Under the pieces are notes generated by a model. The model worked only from the letters and a program-made list of their open reading frames with translations. It was not told the origin of the DNA and searched no databases. Shown here one piece after another: positions 26,839 to 36,033 of a DNA stretch of 64,000 nt. Numbering within the stretch: position 1 is the first letter of the stretch; each line of letters starts with the position of its first letter. Origin of the DNA: Oceanospirillum sediminis. Lineage in GTDB: Bacteria; Pseudomonadota; Gammaproteobacteria; Pseudomonadales; Halomonadaceae. A program made the position numbers and the translations under genes. Location of the stretch: assembly GCF_014164585.1 (NCBI RefSeq), contig NZ_JACJFM010000005.1, positions 124,001 through 188,000 on the forward strand. The letters are read 5' to 3'.

Positions 26839-27738
26839 TCACTCTTGAGTAAGTCGATAGTTAGCAAGTGCTGATTGCAGGTATTCCAGAAACACTCTCA
26901 CTTTCTCCAGGGGGTACTTTCTGCCTGAGTAAAATGCATACAGCACCAGGTCCTCTGGCTCATCGTTCAGGTCAATGCTTATCAGAGAACCTGCATCCAG
27001 ATCTGCCTGACAGGCATGAAGGGGTAAAATGGCAAATCCCAGTCCTTTCAGAGCGCCTGCTCTGGCCAGCTGACCGCTATTGACTTTATATGCGGATTTA
27101 ACCTGAACGACTTTTTTACCCTTAAAACGCCACGGCATACCCTGCAGCACTGATAAACTGGTGATGCAGGGGGCTTTGCTGAGCTCATCCGGATTGCATG
27201 GCGCGGGGTGTTTCTTTAACAACTCTGGTGACGCCACGACACAACCCGGCCAGCGGATAATCTCTCTGGCAACCCAGCCTGAGTCTTCCAGTGGACCACG
27301 GCCAAAGCGCATGATCAGATCAAAACCATCTGATAAATCTTCTGTTGGATTTAGCTGAGTATCACAACTGAGCTGTATCTGAGGATGCATATGACAGAAC
27401 TCCGCGATTATTTCAGCCAGAAAAGGAAGATCCGGCATGATAACTTTCAGATGTCCGGATAATGTATCTCCATACTTTGAGACATCTTCCAGCGCATCAT
27501 CCATAGCCTGGGTGAGCGGAGTGATCGATTGGTAGAGTTGTTTACCCGAAGCCGTCGGCGTCATCTTACGAGTCGTACGATCCAGCAAACGTAAATTAAG
27601 CTGTTGTTCCAATAACGCAACATGTCGGCTGACATTGGATGTGGGGAGCTGCAGCCTTTCAGCTGCGCGCTTAAAACTCAGGTGTTCATATACCGCCTGG
27701 AAGCTGATTAACCATTGCAGCTCAATTTTCTCAATCAT
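26839..27738 (-). CDS. LysR-family transcriptional regulator
   Basis: A 299-residue LysR protein. The N-terminal HTH (SFQAVYEHLSFKRAAERLQL then SNVSRHVALLEQQLNLRLLD) is followed by a co-inducer domain (LSGHLKVIMPDLPFLAEIIA). It resembles the DsdC/AaeR-like group of single-target regulators. It is divergent from the FAD monooxygenase at 27843 across 104 bases, so it most likely regulates that gene. Confidence 0.88.
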   Translation of the reverse strand: MIEKIELQWLISFQAVYEHLSFKRAAERLQLPTSNVSRHVALLEQQLNLRLLDRTTRKMTPTASGKQLYQSITPLTQAMDDALEDVSKYGDTLSGHLKVIMPDLPFLAEIIAEFCHMHPQIQLSCDTQLNPTEDLSDGFDLIMRFGRGPLEDSGWVAREIIRWPGCVVASPELLKKHPAPCNPDELSKAPCITSLSVLQGMPWRFKGKKVVQVKSAYKVNSGQLARAGALKGLGFAILPLHACQADLDAGSLISIDLNDEPEDLVLYAFYSGRKYPLEKVRVFLEYLQSALANYRLTQE

Positions 27739-27842
27739 TTTTATCTCAAAAAATGGGATTAATAATTCAATTTTACCCTATTTATCCTGATTGATAGCTC
27801 TGCAAAAATCCAGAGCAGGTTTTATAACTCAGGAGTATTGAG

Positions 27843-29009
27843 GTGAATCATACAGGGCGTATAGCGATTGTTGGTGCAGGCATCGCTGGATTATCGCTGG
27901 CAATTCTGGCCAGAAAACAGGGGTATCAGGTAAGTGTGTACGAACAGAATAATCAGATCTCAGCATTAGGGACGGGGATTACCTTGTGGCCTAATGCCAT
28001 GTTTGTTCTTACACAAATGGGATTAGAGAAGGAGATCAAAGACCTGGGAGGCATGCCTGAAGCGATGTGCCAGTATAGCCAGAGTGGTATCTTACAAAGC
28101 AGACTTGATATGAAACCGCTCAACGATATGAGTGGTTTTCCGACAATCACTATATTACGCCGTGATCTTATGCGAATTCTGGCGCGGGCAGCAGAAAAAT
28201 CTGCTGTTGATATATATTTAAACTGCACCATCTCGACATTGGATATTGAGCTTCTGAAACAGAAATATGATCTGGTAGTGGGCGCTGATGGACGAATGAA
28301 CTCCGTGGCGCGTCAGCTGTTATATTCTGGTCAGATAAGCCCCTGCTATCAGGGCTTTATTAATATTATCGGTATCAGTCAGCTACAGAAAAATGAGCTG
28401 AATAATACTATCTATGATTTCAGGGGAGGGGGGGAACGCTTTGGCATTGTGCCGGTAACATCCGATTTGTGTTTCTGGGCGGCAGCCTGGGTAGCGGATC
28501 AGGATAAGGTCAGACCCTTATCCGGTTGGTATAGCGAGATGAATCAGCGTTTTTGCGACTGGCATGATCGGGTTCAAACGGTTCTGGCAGCTCACGATCC
28601 GGCATCACGCAGATGTGTTTTTGTACACGATCTTGAGCCTTTACCTTACTGGCATAAGGATAATCTGCTTATTATTGGTGACGCTGCCCATGGATCTTTA
28701 CCCACTTCCGGGCAAGGGGCGTGTCAGGCGCTGGAAGATGCCTGGCATTTGTATCGTTTACTGCTCAGCGATACAGAACAGAATGGGAATACATTGCAAG
28801 GCAACGCCAGATCAGAGTGTATTCTGTATGATTTTTATCAGTGTCGTATTGCTAAAACCTCAGCGGCGCAGGCTATCGGAAGGCAGGTAGCACGGGGTAT
28901 TTTTAGCCCGGATGAAAACAGCTCTGGCATAAAACACCAGGCTACCGTGTCTGCTATATCTGCTGAGCAATTAAGTCGCTTCTGGATGCAGGGGCTGGAG
29001 GCGTTATAA
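27843..29009 (+). CDS. FAD-dependent aromatic monooxygenase
   Basis: A 388-residue flavoprotein starting at GTG 27843, with AGGAG 7 bases upstream. The Rossmann motif GAGIAGLSLAILARKQGY lies at residues 11-28, the DG motif LVVGADGRMNSVARQ follows, and the GD motif LLIIGDAAHGSLPTSGQGA completes the class A hydroxylase pattern (salicylate- or 6-hydroxynicotinate-3-monooxygenase type). It presumably hydroxylates an aromatic or quinolone-like compound with NAD(P)H. The divergent LysR gene fits substrate induction. Confidence 0.88.
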   Translation: MNHTGRIAIVGAGIAGLSLAILARKQGYQVSVYEQNNQISALGTGITLWPNAMFVLTQMGLEKEIKDLGGMPEAMCQYSQSGILQSRLDMKPLNDMSGFPTITILRRDLMRILARAAEKSAVDIYLNCTISTLDIELLKQKYDLVVGADGRMNSVARQLLYSGQISPCYQGFINIIGISQLQKNELNNTIYDFRGGGERFGIVPVTSDLCFWAAAWVADQDKVRPLSGWYSEMNQRFCDWHDRVQTVLAAHDPASRRCVFVHDLEPLPYWHKDNLLIIGDAAHGSLPTSGQGACQALEDAWHLYRLLLSDTEQNGNTLQGNARSECILYDFYQCRIAKTSAAQAIGRQVARGIFSPDENSSGIKHQATVSAISAEQLSRFWMQGLEAL

Positions 29010-29083
29010 GCCTTTTGCACGGACTGAAAACCCGCTGATTAAAGTCTGGCTTGATTCAGATAAAACTGCAGGATACGGACAGC

Positions 29084-29155
29084 TTATCCATTGCCCAATT
29101 TTTTGCGGTATGCACCGGGGGCTAATCCGGTATTATTGCCTACTTCCTGAGACAT
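29084..29155 (-). pseudogene. Relic of an AraC-family regulator (C-terminal 23 residues)
   Basis: The minus-strand frame 29155-29084 encodes NNTGLAPGAYRKKLGNG and a stop. This matches the usual end of AraC-family proteins (TGLSPGxYRKxLG). Nothing upstream in any frame continues the domain, so only the gene end remains. It suggests a deletion or an insertion of neighbouring genes here. Confidence 0.45.
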
Positions 29156-29226
29156 ATGCTACTTACTGAGTCAGGCTAAGGTTTTACATTGGATGTACTA
29201 TTTACACTGTTATGCAGGAGTTTGCT

Positions 29227-29691
29227 ATGAGTACCCATAAAGAGCTGATCGAAACGTTTTACACGGCTTTTCAGAACAGAGATTACAAAACTATGGCTTC
29301 CTGCTATCACCCGGATGCGTATTTCAGGGATGAGGCATTTGAACTCCGGGGTAATGCACCGGGAGCTATGTGGCATATGTTGTGTGAGCGGGCTCAGGGT
29401 ATGACGCTTGAATTTTCTGTGACCGAGTCAGGGAATAAAGTAACAGCGCACTGGGAGCCGAAATACTGCTTCAGTCAGACCGGGCGTCCTGTACACAATA
29501 TTATTGATGCTGAGTTCGAGTTTCAGGATGGCAAAATTATCAGGCATATTGACCATTTTAATTTCTGGCGCTGGAGTCGTCAGGCTCTGGGGTTGCCCGG
29601 TTTATTACTCGGCTGGTCTCCTTTCTTACGTCGGAAAGTCAGCAAAATGGCTATGAAAAGTCTGAACAAGTTTATGGAAAAACACTACTGA
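29227..29691 (+). CDS. SnoaL/NTF2-like protein
   Basis: A 154-residue protein from ATG 29227; AGGAG lies 7 bases upstream, so the earlier ATG at 29212 is rejected. The fold pattern is NTF2-like: helix STHKELIETFYTAFQNRDYK, YHPDAYFRDEAFELRG, and later strands with EFEFQDGKIIRHIDHFNFWRW. Such proteins are often small enzymes or ligand binders (limonene-epoxide hydrolase, polyketide cyclase, ketosteroid isomerase relatives). The C-terminal 30 residues are basic and helical. The substrate is unknown. Confidence 0.8.
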   Translation: MSTHKELIETFYTAFQNRDYKTMASCYHPDAYFRDEAFELRGNAPGAMWHMLCERAQGMTLEFSVTESGNKVTAHWEPKYCFSQTGRPVHNIIDAEFEFQDGKIIRHIDHFNFWRWSRQALGLPGLLLGWSPFLRRKVSKMAMKSLNKFMEKHY

Positions 29692-29754
29692 GCTGCGACG
29701 TTATTACAGAAATAATCTGTAGCAGCTCAGATCAGTGGAGATGAAGAAAGCCTG

Positions 29755-30324
29755 TTACGTTTTATCTGATGCCGGTGCAGGCTCTGCTAATGGGGCTGAA
29801 GGTAAAGACTGGTCAGGAATCTGAATCCGGCTGCAGGCTGAGCCATACCCCAAAGTGTATTTTAATGCAGGATAAACCCGTGTTGAGCTAATAGCATAGC
29901 CAATGCTGATCAGCCCTTCTTTTCCCCATAGCGCAAGAATCTTTTCCCGCAGATCATCTGCTTCAGGATTATGGGCCAGAACCAGATCGGTAAATTCTGT
30001 AACTAGTGCGACATCTTCTGGCAGCTGACTCAGATCTTTATCTATGATCGCACGTACTGTTTCAGGAGAGACTCTGGCTTCAAGAGCCATATTAACAATT
30101 AACTGTGTGCAAGGGCCGCAATCATCCCAGAGAATCGTCCGGATTCTGGCTGCAAACAAAGGTGCTGCTGGTAAATTGCCGGAGTGAGCAGACATGGTCT
30201 GAAAGCCCATAAACTTAAGGAAGGTTTTTACGTCGGTTTGCAGAATATCCTGCATATAGCGAACATCGTAGTCGTAACGCTTTTTCATTGATAACAGTGT
30301 TTTGTTCAGCAGATAACGGATCAT
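29755..30324 (-). CDS. AhpD/carboxymuconolactone-decarboxylase-like protein
   Basis: A 189-residue helical protein with the motif WDDCGPCTQLIVNMAL, the CxxC of AhpD-like alkylhydroperoxidases, near residue 70. AAGG lies 7 bases upstream of the ATG. The family handles peroxides or related reactive compounds. It lies just downstream of an MFS transporter gene on the same strand (52-base gap), so the two probably form a unit induced by the divergent LysR regulator at 31696. Confidence 0.8.
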   Translation of the reverse strand: MIRYLLNKTLLSMKKRYDYDVRYMQDILQTDVKTFLKFMGFQTMSAHSGNLPAAPLFAARIRTILWDDCGPCTQLIVNMALEARVSPETVRAIIDKDLSQLPEDVALVTEFTDLVLAHNPEADDLREKILALWGKEGLISIGYAISSTRVYPALKYTLGYGSACSRIQIPDQSLPSAPLAEPAPASDKT

Positions 30325-30376
30325 TTTATTACCTTAATATTCTGTTTTAGTGTTTGGATGAAAAGATGTCCGGGTT

Positions 30377-31564
30377 TTATGGATAAGTCGCAGTGATTTG
30401 TCGGGTGCTTTCTTTCCGGGCTTTCACTGGCTTGACAATCAGGATCAGGCCCGTCAGGAAAATGGCTGAACAGCTATAAAGCATGAATGAGAAGTCATCT
30501 TTATTCAGTAAAACGGATGCAAGCAGAGGCCCGGATGCCATGCCCAGCGAAGACACTACGGCGGCAATGGTTGACAGACGACCACTGATATCCAGTTCAG
30601 CGGTAACCGCCAATAAACCGGACAGAACGGCAGGCCATGAAAAGAACAATAGTGACATAGACAGGACATAAATCGATGCTATCTGAGAATAGTTAAGCAT
30701 CACTGCGGCCCCGGCCGATAAGATAATCCCGGAACTGATCAGATAGGAACGTCCGGCAGTTTCTTTCTGAATGACAGGCAGCATAGCACCTGCCAGTCCG
30801 AGTAATCCTGTTATGGCAATATAGAAACTGACATTATCACTGGCTATTCCTGCACTCAGGCCGATCAGACCAACATAGGCCCAGATTGCACTGGCTGCCA
30901 GCTGATAAAAAAAGATTGCCAGCAGGATCAGCAGACAGTTGATTGAAAGGTTTTCTCTTTTTTCTGAGAGTTCCTGCGATACTTCCTCTTTCGACAGGGG
31001 CGGTAAAAATGGCAGGAAAAACAGGCTCAACAGAACAAAACTGGCCATGATATAAAATACTGCATAAGCATTGAGCAGAGATTCCAGTGCTGGTAGTAAC
31101 GACATTACGACAGAGCCAATACTGAATTGAATAAACAGTAAAAGGCCAAAAGCCCGATCCGGGTTATTCAGTCGGGCCAGAACAGAAAAAGCGATGCCAA
31201 CACTGAGACCACCCAGAGTGCCTGCAAGAAAGCGCCAGATTAACATGGCATCATAGCTGTCTATCCAGGCTGTACCCGCTTCAAAAACCAGAAGTGTTGC
31301 CAGAGCGTAAAACATAGCAGGTTGCCAGCGAGCTCTTCTTATCAGGAAGATAGCGATGGAGCTACCCAGAATGCCACCATAGCCATTCATAGCAATGATT
31401 TGTCCTGCTGCTGCCTCGCTGAATCCGATACCTTTCGCCAGAGCATTGACGACACCAGGCATAAAGTTCATGTAAGACAGGCCAGTCATCGCGATAAAAG
31501 CCATAAACCCATAGGTCAAAAAACTGTCTGGCCAGGATTTTTTTAACAGGTGTTGTTTCAACAT
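30377..31564 (-). CDS. MFS transporter
   Basis: A 395-residue membrane protein with about twelve hydrophobic segments and a hydrophilic central loop (LPPLSKEEVSQELSEKRE). The N-terminal half has an MFS loop-2-like region near SIAIFLIRRARWQPAM. The pattern resembles sugar or drug efflux members such as the YbfB/Arabinose-efflux group. It is divergent from a LysR gene, with a shared control region of 131 bases. Confidence 0.82.
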   Translation of the reverse strand: MLKQHLLKKSWPDSFLTYGFMAFIAMTGLSYMNFMPGVVNALAKGIGFSEAAAGQIIAMNGYGGILGSSIAIFLIRRARWQPAMFYALATLLVFEAGTAWIDSYDAMLIWRFLAGTLGGLSVGIAFSVLARLNNPDRAFGLLLFIQFSIGSVVMSLLPALESLLNAYAVFYIMASFVLLSLFFLPFLPPLSKEEVSQELSEKRENLSINCLLILLAIFFYQLAASAIWAYVGLIGLSAGIASDNVSFYIAITGLLGLAGAMLPVIQKETAGRSYLISSGIILSAGAAVMLNYSQIASIYVLSMSLLFFSWPAVLSGLLAVTAELDISGRLSTIAAVVSSLGMASGPLLASVLLNKDDFSFMLYSCSAIFLTGLILIVKPVKARKESTRQITATYP

Positions 31565-31654
31565 AAAGTATTCTCATATTTGAGTGATGGTGTTCTTTGT
31601 GCTGAATTTTTATGGATGAGGTTTGTTTGAAAAATAGGGTGTAATCCCTAATAG

Positions 31655-31678
31655 TCATGAATATTGTTCATGAATATT
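31655..31678. promoter_or_regulatory. Direct repeat TCATGAATATT (13-bp period)
   Basis: TCATGAATATT occurs at 31655-31665 and 31668-31678, between the divergent MFS and LysR genes. It lies 17 bases before the LysR ATG. The position and A/T-rich, internally near-palindromic sequence fit a LysR autoregulatory site, though the repeats are tandem rather than inverted. Confidence 0.35.
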
Positions 31679-31695
31679 CTTGCTATACTTTCAGG

Positions 31696-32655
31696 ATGGA
31701 CAAACTTCGAACCTTAGAAATTTTTATAGCGACTTGTGACGGCGGTAGTTTTGCAGCGGCAGCCAGGCTTTGCAGCAGCGATCCGTCTACAGTCAGTAAA
31801 GCTATCAGCCGTCTGGAATCTCAGCTGGGCTTGACGCTGTTCCAGCGCTCGACACGACAGCTGCGTATTACTACTGCCGGTCAGTGTTACGCCCGCACGG
31901 TGCGCAAGATGCTTCAGGATCTGACATCCTGTGAGAGTGAATTAAAATATCTTAATGATTCGCCCAGTGGCACTTTGCGTATTAGCTCTGCTGTTTGTTA
32001 TGGGCACCTTTACCTGCGCCCGTTATTGAAAGCATTCTGTCGGCAATACCCGGATATCAGACTGGAACTGGAGATCAGTGATTTGCACGTCGACATTATC
32101 GACAATGATATCGATATTGCGCTGCGTACCGGGTATGTCAAAGATAGTCGATTGATTGCCCGGCGATTAAGCCCGATGGACTTTCTGACCTGCGTTTCCC
32201 CGGATTATCTGAAGAATAGGGGAGTACCGGACTGCCGGGAGGATTTTAACCAGCATCACTGGATTGGCTTTCGTATTAAAGAAACTCAGCAACTACAGCC
32301 GATCTTTCTGCCCGATGACAAGGGGGAGTATCAGCCTTATGAACTGGAACGAACCCATATCACCGATGATGGGGAAGCGATGGCTAATATGTGTGCCGAT
32401 GGTCTGGGGTTTGCCCAGTTACCTCATTTTCTGGCCAGAGAAGGATTAAATAGTGGTGAGCTGGTGTCTTTATATCCCTGTTTCAGAGTACCGCAACCCG
32501 ATAGCGGTGTATTTGCTATTTATCCTAAACGTGATTATTTGCCAGAAAGAGTACGTGTATTTATTGAGTTTATGACAAAAGCTCTGGCAGGAATGGGAGA
32601 AAGTCCGAATCATACATGGGCAGAGCAGTGGAAACCTTATCTGAGCCGTCATTAG
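31696..32655 (+). CDS. LysR-family transcriptional regulator
   Basis: About 319 residues from ATG 31696, which begins the family-typical MDKLRTLEIFIATCDGGSF. An ATG at 31657 is open but lies in the direct-repeat operator and adds a non-family extension. The HTH is AARLCSSDPSTVSKAISRLE and the effector domain starts near GTLRISSAVCYGHLYL. It probably controls the divergent MFS/AhpD-like pair. Confidence 0.87.
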   Translation: MDKLRTLEIFIATCDGGSFAAAARLCSSDPSTVSKAISRLESQLGLTLFQRSTRQLRITTAGQCYARTVRKMLQDLTSCESELKYLNDSPSGTLRISSAVCYGHLYLRPLLKAFCRQYPDIRLELEISDLHVDIIDNDIDIALRTGYVKDSRLIARRLSPMDFLTCVSPDYLKNRGVPDCREDFNQHHWIGFRIKETQQLQPIFLPDDKGEYQPYELERTHITDDGEAMANMCADGLGFAQLPHFLAREGLNSGELVSLYPCFRVPQPDSGVFAIYPKRDYLPERVRVFIEFMTKALAGMGESPNHTWAEQWKPYLSRH

Positions 32656-33072
32656 CATAGGAGCAGCCAGAAGCATGGAGAGTGTTCTTTCATCTACTAA
32701 TCATCAGGGTAGCGAATAGTTGGGATAAGACCGAATGGTTACAACCTGATTTTTTTATAAAAAATCAGGCATCATCCCATGACCAGAAAACATGTTATAC
32801 GGGAGTATTACAGAAGTAACATCATATTATTCATTCTGAAATTGAACCTGGTTTCTTGAGGATGGTTTTCTTTGTGGCTCGTTTAGTGGTAGACATCAAG
32901 CCTGCATTGATAGCAGAATTGATGCTAAGTACCTGAGCAAAGTGTTGCTGTAAAGGCTGTCGTATTCTCCAATGAACAGCCGGAGGATCAAAATACGTTG
33001 TTCAGGTATATATTGACTGACTGTGCGCAATAAGGATTCCACTTACGGGGTGGGTTTTGTAAGAGGTAGCTG
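32656..33072. other. Intergenic region with a long AT hairpin
   Basis: No gene is called in these 417 bases. A perfect inverted repeat, CCTGATTTTTT (32745-32755) and AAAAAATCAGG (32759-32769), lies inside outer TGGGAT/ATCCCA arms (32722-32727, 32774-32779). It could act as a terminator for the LysR gene. The remainder, about 32870-33060, shows no recognisable relic. Confidence 0.5.
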
Positions 33073-33825
33073 ATGTATATAAAGCTGGTGTTATTGCTTT
33101 TCTCTTTGTTTGCTGCCAATCCTGCTCTCGCAAGAACGTACTATTTTGTCGGTACCAGCTTTCCTCTGATTCTGGAAAAGGGTCCTCAGGGCGAAGTCCG
33201 GGGACTGGGTGTTGATATCGTCAGAGAAATTGCCCACAGGCTTGGCCATAAGATCAAAATTGAAATTTTTCCCTTTAAGCGAGCACTGAGAATGATTGAA
33301 ACCGGTAGAGCAGATGCCTTTATCGGACCGTATAAATCTGAGGAGCGTGAGGCATTTATGATTTATACCCAGTCATACTTTTATCAGGACCCTATGGCTT
33401 TTTATGTCAGAGAAAGCAATGAGTTCCAGTGGGATGGCAGCCTTAGTTTACTGACCGGAAAAAAAATCGGCCTGATGCGGGGGTGGAGTTATGGGACAGA
33501 GTTTGACCAGTTCAGATCTCAGCTGAACATTTTTGAAGTGGAAAACATTGAAGCCAGTCTTAAAATGCTGCTGTTCGATAGGATCGAGCTTGTTGCCAGT
33601 CATCCCAGGGCGACTAACAGAGTGATTGATCAGCTCGATATCAGAGGGCAGGTAAAAATGATTCTGCCACCTATTATTGTCAATAAGGGGTATTTCGGCT
33701 TTTCCAGAAAAAGAGAGCTTGACTCTTTTATTGATCAGTTTGATTCAGAATTCAATAAAATGGTCAACAGTGGCGAAATTCAAAGGATGAATCAGGCGTA
33801 TGGCCTCTATTACGTAACGGAATAA
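33073..33825 (+). CDS. Periplasmic amino-acid-type binding protein (SBP_bac_3)
   Basis: A 250-residue secreted protein; AGAGG lies 7 bases before ATG. The signal peptide ends near NPALA. The mature part has the family elements GLGVDIVREIAHRLGHKIKI, FPFKRALRMIETGRADAFIG and a lobe-return segment KKIGLMRGWSYG. No permease or ATPase lies next to it, so it may serve a distant importer or act as a stand-alone sensor. Close relatives are often annotated only as transporter substrate-binding domain proteins. Confidence 0.85.
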   Translation: MYIKLVLLLFSLFAANPALARTYYFVGTSFPLILEKGPQGEVRGLGVDIVREIAHRLGHKIKIEIFPFKRALRMIETGRADAFIGPYKSEEREAFMIYTQSYFYQDPMAFYVRESNEFQWDGSLSLLTGKKIGLMRGWSYGTEFDQFRSQLNIFEVENIEASLKMLLFDRIELVASHPRATNRVIDQLDIRGQVKMILPPIIVNKGYFGFSRKRELDSFIDQFDSEFNKMVNSGEIQRMNQAYGLYYVTE

Positions 33826-33945
33826 CTCTGGGAGAGGCGGGGGTATACTGATGAACGCGGGTTATTCTCTGGTGTCTTTTGAGAAACAGACATCAGACTA
33901 AACCCGCATATCGCTTTTTATTATGTTTTAAACAATGATGCAGAT

Positions 33946-35148
33946 TCAATCGGCGTTAAGCTGCTTTCTGAAAGACAGATAACTATCAGGAGAATATCGA
34001 ATAGCCAGAAATACTAAAGTAACAATCCCTCCCCCCATCGCTAACCAGGCTTGCGTAAGGTCTGAAAACTGATCCCGGATTATTCCTGCCAGAAAAGGTG
34101 CCAGGCTGGCAATTAAGTATCCTCCACCGGTAACAAAAGCTGAAAGGTCTCCGGCCTGCTTTGGATTTTCAATATGATCTACAGTAATGATTAATGACAA
34201 TGGAAAAAGAAGGCCTATGCCGACACCTGATAATCCGACGGCAGCCCACATGAGTGGTAAAGGCGCGACGATAAGACAGGCCAGCCCGGAAATAACCAGA
34301 GTCAAAGACAGAACGAGAGGTCCTCGACGATCCGGGTAACGGTGAATTAAACCGGAAATAAGGAATGCCGTGACTAGTTCTATTAGCGTAAAGCCTGCCA
34401 ACAAATAACCAGAAAATACCTGGGTTTCTCCCAGCGAGGTGTAGTATGGGGGCAACCATGCCAGAATGAGCATGAAGGCCCCTGTACCAATACCAAAAAA
34501 AAATAACAGTGACCAGCTACGTTGTTTTTTCCAGTAGGCTATTTTTTCTTCCACTTCACGGCTTTGTTCGGGTTCGGAATGAGCGATACTATTTAGCATA
34601 ACCAGCCATAACGCCAGACCTGCTAAAGCAAGATACCCCCAGAAAGATAGCGCGGAGATCCAGTTCGAATACTGAGCTAACTTCGCTGTACTGGCAGCCG
34701 CTACTGCTGCACCTGCAACAATTGCAGCAGAATAAAAGCCAATCATTCGTCCTGTATTAGAGCCTGAATGGCGCTTAATGAAGGCGGGCATAAGCGCCTG
34801 AACCATAGCAATCCCAAGCCCGGCACAAATTGCTGTTATTAATAAACCACTGTCATTATTCATCCAGTGACGACCAAAGCATGATACTGCAATAATCAGA
34901 ATTCCAATGCTAATACCTTGTTTTTCTCCAAATATGTACCTTAATAACCCTACAAAAAGTGCGCCTGTCCCCATAAAGAAAACAGGTAATGCTGATAACA
35001 GACCAATGCCTGATGCATTCAGAGTCGTATGTGCTTCAATAAGATCAGCCAGCGGCCCAATAGCAGCTATAGCAGGCCGAAGATTTATTGCTACAAGTAG
35101 CACTGCAAAAGTGATTAGTAGCTGGTGATCAGATTTTGCTTGTTGCAT
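33946..35148 (-). CDS. MFS transporter, CynX/NimT-type
   Basis: About 400 residues from ATG 35148, preceded by GGAGA and four bases. An ATG at 35181 lies inside the operator and is rejected. About twelve membrane segments are seen, with early VAINLRPAIAAIGPLADLIE, the signature of the cyanate-transporter-like CynX/NimT branch. The compound exported or imported is unknown. Regulation by the upstream TetR protein is supported by a matching operator just before the start. Confidence 0.87.
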   Translation of the reverse strand: MQQAKSDHQLLITFAVLLVAINLRPAIAAIGPLADLIEAHTTLNASGIGLLSALPVFFMGTGALFVGLLRYIFGEKQGISIGILIIAVSCFGRHWMNNDSGLLITAICAGLGIAMVQALMPAFIKRHSGSNTGRMIGFYSAAIVAGAAVAAASTAKLAQYSNWISALSFWGYLALAGLALWLVMLNSIAHSEPEQSREVEEKIAYWKKQRSWSLLFFFGIGTGAFMLILAWLPPYYTSLGETQVFSGYLLAGFTLIELVTAFLISGLIHRYPDRRGPLVLSLTLVISGLACLIVAPLPLMWAAVGLSGVGIGLLFPLSLIITVDHIENPKQAGDLSAFVTGGGYLIASLAPFLAGIIRDQFSDLTQAWLAMGGGIVTLVFLAIRYSPDSYLSFRKQLNAD

Positions 35149-35161
35149 AGATTCTCCAATT

Positions 35162-35183
35162 TTTTGGTATGATCGTTCCAAAA
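35162..35183. promoter_or_regulatory. TetR operator copy 1 (MFS promoter)
   Basis: TTTTGG and CCAAAA arms enclose TATGATCGTT, so the core reads GGTATGATCGTTCC. The 22-bp site is an imperfect palindrome (9 of 11 positions) and differs from copy 2 at only three positions. It sits 13 bases upstream of the MFS start codon. Confidence 0.75.
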
Positions 35184-35190
35184 TAAAGCG

Positions 35191-35217
35191 AAAAAAAGCT
35201 GCTTACAGATAAGCAGC
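35191..35217 (-). terminator. Terminator embedded in the 3' end of the TetR gene
   Basis: GCTGCTTA (35198-35205) pairs with TAAGCAGC (35210-35217) around CAGA. On the minus strand seven T follow. The stem includes the last codons and TAA stop of the tetR-type gene, so regulator and transporter transcripts are separated. Confidence 0.8.
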
Positions 35218-35787
35218 CAGTGACACATTAATTGAATTCATCAAATGTTGATGTTGGTTAACCTGGGATGCTTTACTCAGGACTCTCAGCCCTTGAATCG
35301 TTGTCAGGATACAGGTCGCCAGAACATCAGCAGGAAACTCAGAACGGATAGAACCAGATTGTTGGCCCAGTTTTATGTTGCGGGTGAGTGCGTTTTCCAG
35401 AATAGTCAGGTTTTGTCTTACACGCAGATTCACCTGATCATTAGTGTTTCCCAGCTCAACCGCTGTGTTCGTGACAAAACAACCCCGCCTGGTTTCATCG
35501 ACTAGGTCAGCGTTTACAATTTCCACCAGTAAAGCATGTATTGCCTCTTTCTTATTGTCAGATTGATCGAGTTTATCTGCGCACTTTTGGGTGTATGTCT
35601 GGTAATTAACCAGGGCTTGTTCAAACAACCCTTGTTTATTTTTAAAGGTATTGTACAGGCTGCTGCGGGGTAATCCCGTTGCATTGACAAGATCCTGGGC
35701 CGATGTCGCTTTAAAGCCATTCTGCCAAAACGCTTCCATAGCAGAATCCAGTACCTGTTCATCCTGATATTTCTTAGGGCGTGCCAT
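35203..35787 (-). CDS. TetR-family repressor
   Basis: About 194 residues from ATG 35787 (MARPKKYQDEQVLDSAMEAF); an upstream frame start at 35847 lies beyond the operator and is rejected. The HTH is SAQDLVNATGLPRSSLYNTF. The C-terminal ligand domain carries a family-typical RRGCFVTNTAVELG. The protein is flanked by two copies of one operator, one before itself and one before the MFS gene, so it most likely represses both and is released by the transported compound. Confidence 0.88.
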   Translation of the reverse strand: MARPKKYQDEQVLDSAMEAFWQNGFKATSAQDLVNATGLPRSSLYNTFKNKQGLFEQALVNYQTYTQKCADKLDQSDNKKEAIHALLVEIVNADLVDETRRGCFVTNTAVELGNTNDQVNLRVRQNLTILENALTRNIKLGQQSGSIRSEFPADVLATCILTTIQGLRVLSKASQVNQHQHLMNSINVSLAAYL

Positions 35788-35802
35788 ACAATCACTCACA
35801 TA

Positions 35803-35824
35803 TTTTGGAATGATCGTACCATAA
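35803..35824. promoter_or_regulatory. TetR operator copy 2 (tetR autoregulation)
   Basis: TTTTGG then AATGATCGTA then CCATAA, core GGAATGATCGTACC, 15 bases upstream of the TetR start. It agrees with copy 1 at 19 of 22 positions and is itself palindromic at 8 of 11. Confidence 0.75.
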
Positions 35825-35980
35825 TGCTTAAAGAGCAGGCATGTCAAATAAAATAGTCTGAAAAAATCTTGTGCTGAAGTTGCTTTTCGCAGCGCCTGTT
35901 CAGGGTTACTGGCTAAAGTCTGGCGTTAATAAGCTGATTTGTCTGATCTTATGAGGGCTTGATAAATATCGTTTTCTGAG

Positions 35981-36003
35981 AGCGAAAGGCTATGCCTTTC
36001 GCT
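35981..36003. terminator. Strong hairpin after the PPC-domain gene
   Basis: AGCGAAAGGC (35981-35990) pairs perfectly with GCCTTTCGCT (35994-36003) around TAT. It lies 31 bases past the stop of the gene at 36034 on the minus strand. The downstream T tract is poor, so termination is probable but not certain. Confidence 0.5.
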
Positions 36004-36033
36004 TCTTAAAGCCGTTGTTCGGGTCTGGCATTA

